Assembly (NCBI GenBank): GCA_041477005.1
Contig: JBGOUJ010000121.1
Coordinates: 1-14,983, forward strand
Length of the DNA stretch: 14,983 nt
Reading direction: 5' to 3'
Source: JBGOUJ01 sp041477005
GTDB taxonomy: Bacteria; Acidobacteriota; Terriglobia; Bryobacterales; JACQDG01
The notes below the pieces were generated by a model. The model saw only the letters and a program-made list of their open reading frames with translations. It ran no database searches and was not told where the DNA came from. Below, one piece after another: positions 8,670 to 14,933 of the stretch. Each line of letters starts with the position of its first letter. Position 1 is the stretch's first letter. The position numbers and the translations under genes were made by a program.

Positions 8670-9737
8670 CTACCGCTTGGCTTGGTCGATCTGGACGAGC
8701 TCCGACTCGGCCGCCGGCGCCGGTTGGGAAGGGCGCAGCCACCCCCGGCCGAGCCGCGAAAAGTAAGCCAGCCGCTCGATGGCGGGTACCAGGCGGCGGA
8801 CCAGCTTGCCGTGCACGATCAGGCTCGCCACCACCAGCGCCGGATGTGGGATGGACGTGCAGCAGCGCGCGCAAACGTCGATCTCGCCGGCCCGGCCGCT
8901 CGCATGGAGCCGGCGCATCCGCTGCATCTCGCCGGAGTTCCAGATCTCCTGGAGCGGCGCCTCCCCCACGTGGCCGACCGGCTGGCCGCCGAGCATGTAG
9001 GACTGGCAGCAGGGGTAGACGCCGCTATCCTGCTTGACGTACATGGGCCCGCGCCACAGGTAATGGCAGGGGTGTTTCCAGTCGGCGGCGTCGTGGCCGG
9101 CCGGGCGCATCAGGTTGGTTTCGTCTTCCTTGACGCGGACCTGGTCCACGCCTTTTACGGCCTCCCAAAAGCGGCGGAAGTCTTCGACCTCATCCCGGTT
9201 CCGCTCCATCCGCACCATCTGCACCACCACCTGCATCTTGCTCCCCCGCTGGTGTTTCAGGCGGGCGAAGCGGACGAAGTTGTCGCGCACCTTCTCGAAC
9301 TTGGCGCCCTTGCGGTAGAACTCGAACGACTCCTTGGTGGCGCCGTCGAAGCTCAGCGTGATGTGCTCGAGCCCGGTCGCCAGCAGGCGCACGGAGGTCC
9401 TTTCGTCGAGGAAGGTGCCGTTGGTTGAAAGCAGCGTCGAGATGTTGTGGCGGCGGCAGTATTCGATGCGCTCGAAGATCTTGGGATCCAGGAACGGCTC
9501 GCCGAGTCCGATCAGCATCATGTTCTCCGCGGTCCGCCCGGCCTGCCCGACGAGCCGCTCGAAGATCTCGTCGGTCATGTCCGCCTTCGGCTGCTTGTAA
9601 GTCTCCCGCACGCACATCGGGCAGTAGAGGTTGCACTTGGCCGTGGTTTCGACGATATACTCGACCGGCAGGGCCGAGAGGCGCTCGCGGCGCGCCAGGT
9701 AGGCCCCGAGCAGCTTCCAGCGGTTCCAGAAACGCAT
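8670..9737 (-). CDS. Radical SAM/SPASM domain protein
   Basis: The 355-residue protein has the radical SAM cluster CNLYCPMC (C35, C39, C42), a GLGEPFLDP motif (77-85, the GGEP-type SAM-binding segment), a STNGT strand (104-108) and LSFDGATKESF (128-138). A C-terminal SPASM region carries C224, C243, C244, C289, C292 and C293 as probable auxiliary Fe-S ligands. Proteins of this layout cleave SAM to a 5'-deoxyadenosyl radical and modify peptides, proteins or small metabolites. No peptide precursor with a clear leader is seen next to it, and the neighbour O-antigen ligase gives only a weak hint of envelope chemistry. ATG 9737 is preceded by GGAG, with a TACAAT 8 nt before the start. The last 55 residues are Arg-rich with a weak amphipathic stretch and vary in such families. 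Confidence 0.88.
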   Translation of the reverse strand: MRFWNRWKLLGAYLARRERLSALPVEYIVETTAKCNLYCPMCVRETYKQPKADMTDEIFERLVGQAGRTAENMMLIGLGEPFLDPKIFERIEYCRRHNISTLLSTNGTFLDERTSVRLLATGLEHITLSFDGATKESFEFYRKGAKFEKVRDNFVRFARLKHQRGSKMQVVVQMVRMERNRDEVEDFRRFWEAVKGVDQVRVKEDETNLMRPAGHDAADWKHPCHYLWRGPMYVKQDSGVYPCCQSYMLGGQPVGHVGEAPLQEIWNSGEMQRMRRLHASGRAGEIDVCARCCTSIPHPALVVASLIVHGKLVRRLVPAIERLAYFSRLGRGWLRPSQPAPAAESELVQIDQAKR

Positions 9738-9745
9738 CTCTCCGA

Positions 9746-9755
9746 ATTGTATAAT
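9746..9755. promoter_or_regulatory. Overlapping divergent -10 elements
   Basis: The 10-bp near-palindrome ATTGTATAAT holds TACAAT on the minus strand (9751-9746, 8 nt before the radical SAM start) and TATAAT on the plus strand (9750-9755, upstream of the enolase stub and OCD gene). It could serve transcription in both directions. No clear -35 is found for either. Confidence 0.45.
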
Positions 9756-9830
9756 GCGGATGCGGTCGAGTGTGCGGCAATCGCTCGAAACGCAGTTGCG
9801 ACCGCCAGGGAGCGGTGGCCGGAGAATGGA

Positions 9831-9977
9831 ATGGCGCTACTGTTGGCATGGATGGCTCTGGACCTCGATGGGAATCTGCTGATCGCGAATGATCCGTACC
9901 GGGGAGCTCGGGTCGAGCGCGGAAAGCTCATTTTACCCGACCGGCCGGGCCTGGGGCTCGAGTCGGCCCCGGCCTGA
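9831..9977 (+). pseudogene. C-terminal stub of an enolase-superfamily enzyme (copy A)
   Basis: The frame encodes a 48-residue remnant ending in TGA 9975-9977. Residues 10-43, with LDLDGNLLIANDPYRG followed by a KLILPDRPGLGL tail, look like the extreme C-terminus of mandelate racemase / dipeptide epimerase-type enzymes, where DLDGPLLL..DP..GG..LPD.PGLG is usual. The catalytic barrel and N-terminal capping domain are absent: upstream sequence shows no family likeness and meets the divergent radical SAM promoter. The stub may still be translated, since ATG 9831 has GGAG 6 nt upstream and TATAAT lies at 9750-9755. The OCD start codon begins 1 nt after its stop, which suggests coupling. A second, diverged copy lies exactly 1,200 nt downstream, with about 75% identity over 110 nt by hand count. 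Pseudogene is the main reading; a retained micro-ORF is the alternative. Confidence 0.6.
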
Positions 9978-9978
9978 A

Positions 9979-10935
9979 ATGCAGATTCGAGTTCTCACGG
10001 GAGACGACATCCGCCGCGCCCTGCCGATGAAAGTCGCGATCGAGGGCATGAAGCAGGCCTTTGCTCAGCTCTCGTCGCGGCAAGCTTTCGCGCCGCATCC
10101 GAGCCGGATGGAGATCGGTTACACCGGCCTCGCCCTGATGCTGCCGGGCCGCACGAAGCAGAGCGCGGCGATCGAGATCGTCTCCATCTTTCCGCACAAC
10201 CTGGCATCCGGGCTTCCCAGCTCTTACGCTCTCGTCGTAGCGTTCGATCCGGCTCATGGGAGGCCGCTGGCGCTTCTGGAAGGGAGCGTGCTGGAGGCCA
10301 TCGCCGCCGGCGCGGCGGCCGGAGCGGCAACCGATGTGCTCGCCCGCGCGGATTCCGAGGTGGTCGCCATCTTCGGCAGCGACGAGCCGGCCCGCATGGA
10401 GCTCGAAGCCATTCGCGCTGTGCGGCCGATTCGCGAAGCGCGGGTGTATAGCCCGAATCGGGAGTATGCTGCCGCTTTCGCACAAGAGATGGGGGCTCAG
10501 GCCTTCTCGACGCCGCCGGAGACCGTCGCGGGCGCAGACATCGTCTGCACGGCGACGTTTAAGCCGCGTCCGGCGTTTCCGGGACGTCATCTGAAGCCGG
10601 GCGTTTCGATCAACACGGTGGACTCCTACGCCATCGACACGCAGGACGTCGATGGCGAGACGCTTCGCCGCGCTCTCGTGGTCGTCGATTCCCGCAAAAC
10701 CGTTTTGGCGGAAGCCGCGCAGATCCGCGTTCCGCTCGGGACGGGCAACCTCTCGGAGAGCCTCGTCTACGCGGAGATCGGCGAGATTCTAGCCGGGACG
10801 AAGCCCGGGCGCACGAGCGCCGAACAGACCACGTATTTCAAATCCTGCTGCGTCGGGGTGCAGAACGCGGTGGCGGCGGGGCTCGCCGTCGAGCGTGCAG
10901 CGGCGGAGAATCTCGGCGTGGTGGTCGAGCTGTGA
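9979..10935 (+). CDS. Ornithine cyclodeaminase / mu-crystallin family protein, active site divergent
   Basis: The 318-residue protein has the size and fold signature of the OCD/mu-crystallin family: PHPSRMEI (39-46), a FPHN block (71-74), a G.PLALLEGS segment (94-103), a Rossmann region (126-170), GADIVCTAT (185-193), GRHLKPG (202-208), VVVDS (234-238), and GEILAG.KPGR (268-278) with TTYFKS (284-289). Members include ornithine cyclodeaminase, L-alanine dehydrogenase, and ketimine or pyrroline-2-carboxylate reductases, all NAD(P)-using. Key positions deviate: the usual Lys before the FP.N block is E66, the LTALRTAA motif reads LEAIAAGAA (105-113) so the substrate-carboxylate Arg is lost, and the GxGxQA nucleotide loop reads GSDEPA (133-138). 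It may therefore be a pseudoenzyme or have another chemistry. ATG 9979 lacks a ribosome binding site and abuts stub A, suggesting coupled translation. Confidence 0.8.
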   Translation: MQIRVLTGDDIRRALPMKVAIEGMKQAFAQLSSRQAFAPHPSRMEIGYTGLALMLPGRTKQSAAIEIVSIFPHNLASGLPSSYALVVAFDPAHGRPLALLEGSVLEAIAAGAAAGAATDVLARADSEVVAIFGSDEPARMELEAIRAVRPIREARVYSPNREYAAAFAQEMGAQAFSTPPETVAGADIVCTATFKPRPAFPGRHLKPGVSINTVDSYAIDTQDVDGETLRRALVVVDSRKTVLAEAAQIRVPLGTGNLSESLVYAEIGEILAGTKPGRTSAEQTTYFKSCCVGVQNAVAAGLAVERAAAENLGVVVEL

Positions 10936-11042
10936 AGATGCCGCGGTAGATCAAGCTCCCGACCAGTAAATAGAGCGCCGAGAAATCGATCGAGGAAGTG
11001 CGGCGCGGGATCGATCGGGCTGACGGCGGCGGAGGGGCCTCG

Positions 11043-11171
11043 CCCCTGGTCGATTACGCCCACCTGGACGGCAACCTGCTGATCGCCAATGATCCGTACC
11101 GGGGAGTCCAGGTCGAGCGGGGGAAGCTTGTCTTGCCCGAGCGGCAGGCGCTGGGACTACGGCCGGCTTAG
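11043..11171 (+). pseudogene. C-terminal stub of an enolase-superfamily enzyme (copy B)
   Basis: The frame reads SPLVDYAHLDGNLLIANDPYRG, then VERGKLVLPE and a GL ending at TAG 11169-11171. This is the same enolase-superfamily C-terminus as copy A, but diverged at the nucleotide level, so it is an old paralogous remnant rather than a fresh duplication. Upstream the frame runs open only back to a TAG at 10971. It contains no barrel motifs and no ATG; a GTG at 10998 exists but its GAGG is only 2 nt away. The stub's last 15 nt overlap the 3' end of the convergent aldolase-family gene. It lies 107 nt after the OCD stop, so stubs A and B bracket the OCD gene. Confidence 0.6.
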
Positions 11172-12128
11172 CGCCGGCTCGGCGGGGATCGCCGCTTGCG
11201 CATTCCGCTTGACCAGCGCCCGGGCCACCGGCGCGAGCTTTTCCATCTTTGAGGCGGGAAGCGGAGAAACAAACGGCAGAATGGGGCCGGTTTTCGCCAC
11301 GCCGCCGAGATCGGTCGCAAAGTGGAGCACTTTGGAAGGACCCCAGGCGTCGCGAAGATCTTCGAGCGCCAGAAACTCGGCGCGCAGCGCTTCGGCGGCG
11401 GCGTAATCCCCGCGCCCGCAGGCCTCGAAGATCGCGTTGCTCAGGGCGGGCGCCAGGCACCCCGAGCCGGTTGTGAAGCCCGGCAGCTTGAACTCGCGCA
11501 GGTGAACGATGGCGGGCCGCTCACCGATGCCGCTGATCACGCGGTTACGATCCACGCGCCGCAGCAGGCCTTCCAGGTAGGCGTCCTTCGACGGATCCTG
11601 CCGGACCACGGCGTACTTGATCGCCACGCAAACGCCGTCGGCCACCAGCCTCGCCACCACGTCCAGACCCGCTTCCTTATCGGCGCCGAAGTTCGATTCG
11701 TCTTTGAGGTAGAGAATCAGAGGCATGGCGGCGGCATCGGAGATCTCCCGCAGGCCCCGCTCCAGCCCGGCCGCGTCCCTCGGGTCGCCGCAGGGCAGCA
11801 CCATCACGCAGGGGAAGCCGCGCCGGCGTAGCAGGGCGGCCTGATCCAGCGCCCGGCCGTAGGAGGGCCCGGCGCTCGGAATGGCCCAGTGGTGGTCGGA
11901 ATAGCCGCGCAGCCAGTCGAGCAGCTCTTCGTAGTCGGCGAGCGAAATGTGATACAGAAACGCGTTGCCGCCGTAAAGGAAGCGCGTAATGCCGCCGGCG
12001 GCCATGTGGCGGACGAGCCGGTTGTTCTCGTCGAAGTCGATGGAGCGCTTCGCGTCCGCCTTCCGCGCCAGCGGCGGCACGGGAAACACGCCGCGAAGAT
12101 CGCTCGGGGAGATGGGGGCGGTTCGCAT
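11157..12128 (-). CDS. Dihydrodipicolinate synthase family (class I aldolase-like) protein
   Basis: The 323-residue TIM-barrel protein belongs to the DapA/N-acetylneuraminate lyase superfamily. It keeps the Schiff-base Lys in VCVAIKYAV (K171) and the upstream Tyr in MPLILYLKD (Y140), with the family's spacing. A SGIGERPAIVHL segment and GFTTGSGCLAPALSNAIFEA match the later strands (S/G-D-L..GA.G..S type). The GTTGE phosphate/carboxylate loop that is typical near residue 53 is replaced by GGNAFL (53-58), so the catalytic Thr of true dihydrodipicolinate synthase is absent. The protein is probably an aldolase or lyase of a 2-keto acid rather than DapA, and its substrate is unknown. ATG 12128 is 4 nt after the trxA stop, giving a trxA-aldolase operon. 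The 3' end overlaps enolase stub B by 15 nt. Confidence 0.83.
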   Translation of the reverse strand: MRTAPISPSDLRGVFPVPPLARKADAKRSIDFDENNRLVRHMAAGGITRFLYGGNAFLYHISLADYEELLDWLRGYSDHHWAIPSAGPSYGRALDQAALLRRRGFPCVMVLPCGDPRDAAGLERGLREISDAAAMPLILYLKDESNFGADKEAGLDVVARLVADGVCVAIKYAVVRQDPSKDAYLEGLLRRVDRNRVISGIGERPAIVHLREFKLPGFTTGSGCLAPALSNAIFEACGRGDYAAAEALRAEFLALEDLRDAWGPSKVLHFATDLGGVAKTGPILPFVSPLPASKMEKLAPVARALVKRNAQAAIPAEPALSRP

Positions 12129-12132
12129 TCGC

Positions 12133-12468
12133 TTAGCCGCCCAGGTGCTTGTTGAGGATGCCCTGAACCTTGTCCTTGCCCACCAGGCCGACGATCTGCT
12201 CGGCCACCGAGCCGTTCTTGAACAACAACAGGGTCGGAATGCCGCGGATCTGGAAGCGGCCGGCGGTCGCGGGGTTGTCGTCGACGTTGAGCTTGCCGAT
12301 CTTGGCCTTGCCGGCGAATTCCCCGGCTAGGGCGTCGATAGTGGGACCCATCATCTTGCAGGGCCCACACCACTCGGCCCAAAAATCCACCAAGACCGGG
12401 ACATCCGATTTCAGCACGTCCGAGTCAAAGGAGGCGTCTGTAAAGGTTTGAACGTTTGCTCCAGCCAT
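12133..12468 (-). CDS. trxA: Thioredoxin TrxA
   Basis: This classical 111-residue thioredoxin is a cytosolic dithiol reductant for ribonucleotide reductase, PAPS and methionine sulfoxide reductases and others. The active site is WCGPCK (33-38), preceded by LVDFWAEW; cis-Pro P78 is in the GIPTLLLF strand (76-83), and a C-terminal helix ends in GG. ATG 12468 is chosen because GAGGG lies about 9 nt upstream and the family starts there; the frame also has a TTG at 12486 that would add six residues overlapping this ribosome binding site. A perfect TATAAT stands about 40 nt upstream. It precedes the aldolase-family gene by 4 nt and follows glgA by 69 nt on the same strand. Confidence 0.96.
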   Translation of the reverse strand: MAGANVQTFTDASFDSDVLKSDVPVLVDFWAEWCGPCKMMGPTIDALAGEFAGKAKIGKLNVDDNPATAGRFQIRGIPTLLLFKNGSVAEQIVGLVGKDKVQGILNKHLGG

Positions 12469-12508
12469 GCTCGAATTCCCTCGCAAAAGTGGAAGATACC
12501 GAACCCCT

Positions 12509-12514
12509 ATTATA
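12509..12514 (-). promoter_or_regulatory. trxA promoter -10
   Basis: The minus strand carries a perfect TATAAT in the short gap between the glgA stop and trxA. It would place the transcription start near 12502 and give a 5' leader of about 35 nt with a GAGGG ribosome binding site. The -35 is weak (GTCTTT at a 17-nt spacer, overlapping the end of glgA). Confidence 0.55.
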
Positions 12515-12537
12515 GATGAGCCGGACGCCGAAAAGAC

Positions 12538-13983
12538 TCAGCCCCGCGCGGCCCGCAACCCCTCATAGAGCCGGACATATTGGGCCGCCGAGGCCCCCCA
12601 GGAGTAGTCCTGCTCCATGCCGCTGAGCATCAGCTTCCGCCACGCCTTCGGGTTTCGGTAGGCTTTAAGCGCCGCCCGGACCGCCTCCATCATGGCCTGG
12701 CTCGAATACTCCGCGAACTTGAAGCCCGTGCCGCGCCCCGAAGCGGAATCGAAGGATTCGACGGTATCGTCGAGTCCGCCGGTGGCCCGCACGACGGGCA
12801 CGGCGCCGTACTTGAGGCTGTAGATTTGATTCAAGCCGCAGGGCTCGTAGCGGCTGGGCATGAGAAATATGTCGGCTCCCGCCTCGATCTTGTGGGCCAG
12901 CGTGTTGTCGTAGGCGATGCGGGCGGCGACCCTGTCGGGATAGCGTTCGCCGAGCCTGCGGAACAGGTCTTCATAGAACTTCTCGCCGGTCCCCAGCACC
13001 ACCATAGCCAGGTCCTCGGCCAGCAGCTCGGCGGCCGCTTCATCGATCAAATCCGCTCCCTTCTGCGGGGCCAGGCGGGAGACAATGCCGATCAGAGGGC
13101 GGTCTGCCTTGCTTGCGGGCAGCCCGAAGGTCTTCAGAAGGTCCTCCTTGCAACGTTGCTTGCCGCTCAGATCCTGGGGGGTGTAGTTCGCAGCCAGCAA
13201 CTTGTCGGTGGCCGGATCCCACTGGCTGTAATCGACGCCGTTGAGGATGCCGCTGAGCACCAGGCTGCGGCGGCGCAGCAGGCCGTCGAGGCCGAATCCG
13301 TGCTCCTCGGTCTGGATCTCCCGGGCGTAGCCGCGGCTCACGGTGTTGATGGCGTCCGAATAGACCAGGCCGCCTTTGAGCAGGTTGACCTTGCCGTAGA
13401 ACTCCAGGCCCTCGATCTGGAACAGGCTCTCCGGCAGGCCGAGCTGAGCCAGCACATCGAACCGAAACAGGCCCTGGTAGCCGAGGTTGTGGATGGTAAA
13501 CAGGACCGGGGTCTGCGCCACCGCCGGCGATTTGGGGTAAACCGACCGCAGCATCACAGGCACGAGCGCGCTCTGCCAGTCGTGGCAGTGGAACAGGTCG
13601 GGATGAAAATCAAGCTGGGCGATTTCCACGGCCGCTCGCGACAGCAGGCCGAACCGCTCGGCGTTGTCGGGATAGTCCCCCTCCGGCGTGCCATACAGGG
13701 CGGCGCGGTCGAAAAATACCGGATAGCCGACAAAGTAGAACTTCACGCCGCCCTGCACCACCGTCTGCACCGAGGGAAAGTGAAGGTTCGATCCCAGGGG
13801 AATGGTCAGGCTGGGGTAGAGGGCGGTCGGGTGATCGAGCCGCGTCATCCGGTACAGCGGCAGCACCACGCCGACTTCGTGGCCGAGCGCCTGCAACGCA
13901 TGGGGCAGCGCGCCCGCCACGTCGGCCAAGCCGCCCGTCTTCGAGAAGGGAACCGCTTCGGAAGCCACCATTAGGATCTTCAT
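12538..13983 (-). CDS. glgA: Glycogen synthase GlgA
   Basis: This GT5-family glucosyltransferase transfers glucose from ADP-glucose to the non-reducing end of alpha-1,4-glucan in the cytosol, building glycogen. The 481-residue protein has a full-length two-domain GT-B fold. The N-terminal ADP-glucose motif is KTGGLADV (15-22). HCHDWQSAL (132-140) and FTIHNLGYQG (162-171) follow, then VSRLAPQKG (301-309) at the start of the C-terminal domain, and RYEPCGLNQ (378-386) with the catalytic Glu. The TGGLDDTV loop is at 401-408. ATG 13983 begins MKILMVASEAVPF, the usual start. No other glycogen gene (glgB, glgC, glgP) is in the window. No strong promoter is visible; an AATAAT at 14010-14015 on the minus strand is a weak -10 candidate. 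Confidence 0.97.
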   Translation of the reverse strand: MKILMVASEAVPFSKTGGLADVAGALPHALQALGHEVGVVLPLYRMTRLDHPTALYPSLTIPLGSNLHFPSVQTVVQGGVKFYFVGYPVFFDRAALYGTPEGDYPDNAERFGLLSRAAVEIAQLDFHPDLFHCHDWQSALVPVMLRSVYPKSPAVAQTPVLFTIHNLGYQGLFRFDVLAQLGLPESLFQIEGLEFYGKVNLLKGGLVYSDAINTVSRGYAREIQTEEHGFGLDGLLRRRSLVLSGILNGVDYSQWDPATDKLLAANYTPQDLSGKQRCKEDLLKTFGLPASKADRPLIGIVSRLAPQKGADLIDEAAAELLAEDLAMVVLGTGEKFYEDLFRRLGERYPDRVAARIAYDNTLAHKIEAGADIFLMPSRYEPCGLNQIYSLKYGAVPVVRATGGLDDTVESFDSASGRGTGFKFAEYSSQAMMEAVRAALKAYRNPKAWRKLMLSGMEQDYSWGASAAQYVRLYEGLRAARG

Positions 13984-14078
13984 GTCTGTTGGATCGGCAG
14001 ACTGCGACGATTATTCTCCAGGCTACTCAAATGGGCGAGGAAAAAGCAAGGATATGAAGACGGAGGTGACGCGCCTTA

Positions 14079-14378
14079 CTACACCAGCAACCGAGCGCTA
14101 TGTACGACTGCCACGATCTCGATCCTCCTCTCGGCGGGAACCACACGGTAGACGATTCGGTAGGGAGCGTAGATCACCTCACGGCGGAGTTCGTCGCCGT
14201 ATTCCGGAACTACCCGGCCAAGCATTGGGTATGCTTCTAGGGGATCCGTTCGGCGGCGGATCTGCCGATAGAGACGGCTCGCCGCGTCTGGATTGCGCTG
14301 TCGGACGTAGGCTACTGCTGCTTTGAGATCCGCGAGTGCCGGACCGGTCCACTGCAGGCGGTATTTCTTTCTAGCCAC
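14079..14378 (-). CDS. RelE/ParE family toxin
   Basis: The 99-residue toxin of a type II toxin-antitoxin pair belongs to the RelE/ParE superfamily. Family signs are the N-terminal beta strand YRLQW (6-10), ALADLKAAVAYV (14-25), NPDAASRLYRQI (29-40), the P.LGRVVPE block (51-59), RREVIYAPYRIVYRV (65-79) and a final IVAVVHSARLL. The GRxVPE plus YRIVYRV pattern favours ParE (gyrase poison) over the ribosome-dependent mRNase RelE, but this is a motif-level call. GTG 14378 is chosen because it overlaps the antitoxin stop by 8 nt, the usual coupled layout; an upstream in-frame ATG at 14408 would overlap the antitoxin by 38 nt and add unlike residues. It lies 95 nt upstream of glgA, same strand. Confidence 0.87.
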   Translation of the reverse strand: MARKKYRLQWTGPALADLKAAVAYVRQRNPDAASRLYRQIRRRTDPLEAYPMLGRVVPEYGDELRREVIYAPYRIVYRVVPAERRIEIVAVVHSARLLV

Positions 14379-14655
14379 CCACGACTTCCTTGAGCCGGCG
14401 CATCGCATCCCGGTGGTCGATCAGTTCGCCCCTGTCCGCTGCTTCAATTCCTCGGTTCACCTTTTCGAAAAACTCCAGGCGCTCCAGCCGTTTCTCGTAC
14501 TCCTCGACGCTTTCCAAGATGGCTGCCGGGCGGCCGCGCTGGCTGATCACGATCGGCCTCTTCGACTTGCGCAGGCGGGCCAGTATCTTGGCGGAGTTCT
14601 GGCGCAGGTCGGTGACGGGAATCACGTCTTCTGATACCTTTAAACGCATCGGCAT
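14371..14655 (-). CDS. Phd/YefM family antitoxin
   Basis: The 94-residue antitoxin has the Phd/YefM DNA-binding N-terminal half: VIPVTDLRQNSAKIL (11-25), RPIVISQRGRPAAIL (33-47) and SVEEYEKRLERLEFF (49-63). A charged C-terminal tail (64-94) would wrap the toxin. It neutralises the ParE-like protein and represses its own operon. ATG 14655 is preferred, because a TACGAT hexamer lies 6 nt upstream and could give a leaderless transcript; ATG 14649 is an alternative, and the upstream ATG at 14691 adds unlike residues. A palindrome at 14664-14674 overlaps this -10. Confidence 0.87.
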   Translation of the reverse strand: MPMRLKVSEDVIPVTDLRQNSAKILARLRKSKRPIVISQRGRPAAILESVEEYEKRLERLEFFEKVNRGIEAADRGELIDHRDAMRRLKEVVGG

Positions 14656-14661
14656 AAGTAC

Positions 14662-14674
14662 ATCGTAACATACG
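14662..14674 (-). promoter_or_regulatory. TA operon -10 overlapped by a palindromic operator candidate
   Basis: On the minus strand TACGAT (14667-14662) sits 6 nt before ATG 14655. The inverted repeat CGTA-ACA-TACG (14664-14674) overlaps it and would suit autorepression by the Phd/YefM dimer. The half-sites are only 4 bp, so this is suggestive. Confidence 0.4.
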
Positions 14675-14691
14675 TCCAAAGGTACGGGCAC

Positions 14692-14933
14692 AGGGAATCT
14701 CGCTCGCAGTCACACCATCCTATAGGTCCTTCACGTACAACAGTCGCCGTTCAGAAAATCCTCGAGGAACAGCCACGCGGCCGCATAACGCGCTGCCCGG
14801 AAAGGGGCGGTATGCCGAGATCCAAGGCGCCTCCTGGGAAGCGGCTGGAGATGGTCAAACTGATCCGCTACCCCGCTACTGCCGCTACCGGGCATCGCTC
14901 TCGCTCTCCGATGCAGCGTGTTAGATTGGAGGC
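14692..14933. other. Intergenic region with no supported gene
   Basis: The 242 nt between the antitoxin region and the ribB-like start hold no recognisable gene, RNA or repeat. An open frame from ATG 14812 runs to the window end but its Arg/Pro-rich product resembles nothing known to me and overlaps the ribB-like start in another frame. No FMN riboswitch core was recognised. Confidence 0.5.
14921..14926 (+). promoter_or_regulatory. -10-like hexamer upstream of the ribB-like start
   Basis: TTAGAT ends 7 nt before GTG 14934. A GGAGG is present between them but is only 1 nt from the GTG, too close for normal use, so a leaderless start is the better fit. Confidence 0.35.

Noticed and set aside
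8515..8874. Minus-strand frame with a plausible-looking hydrophobic C-terminus next to the radical SAM stop, as if a frameshifted tail
   Set aside because: Most of it is a shadow of the radical SAM and O-antigen ligase genes, and the radical SAM protein is already full length with complete SPASM cysteines.
12580..13974. Open frame of 464 codons antisense to glgA
   Set aside because: It mirrors glgA nearly end to end and its composition is typical of an antisense shadow in high-GC DNA.
14790..14933. Possible FMN riboswitch before the ribB-like gene
   Set aside because: The GGGGCGG-like stretch lacks the conserved FMN aptamer core segments in order.
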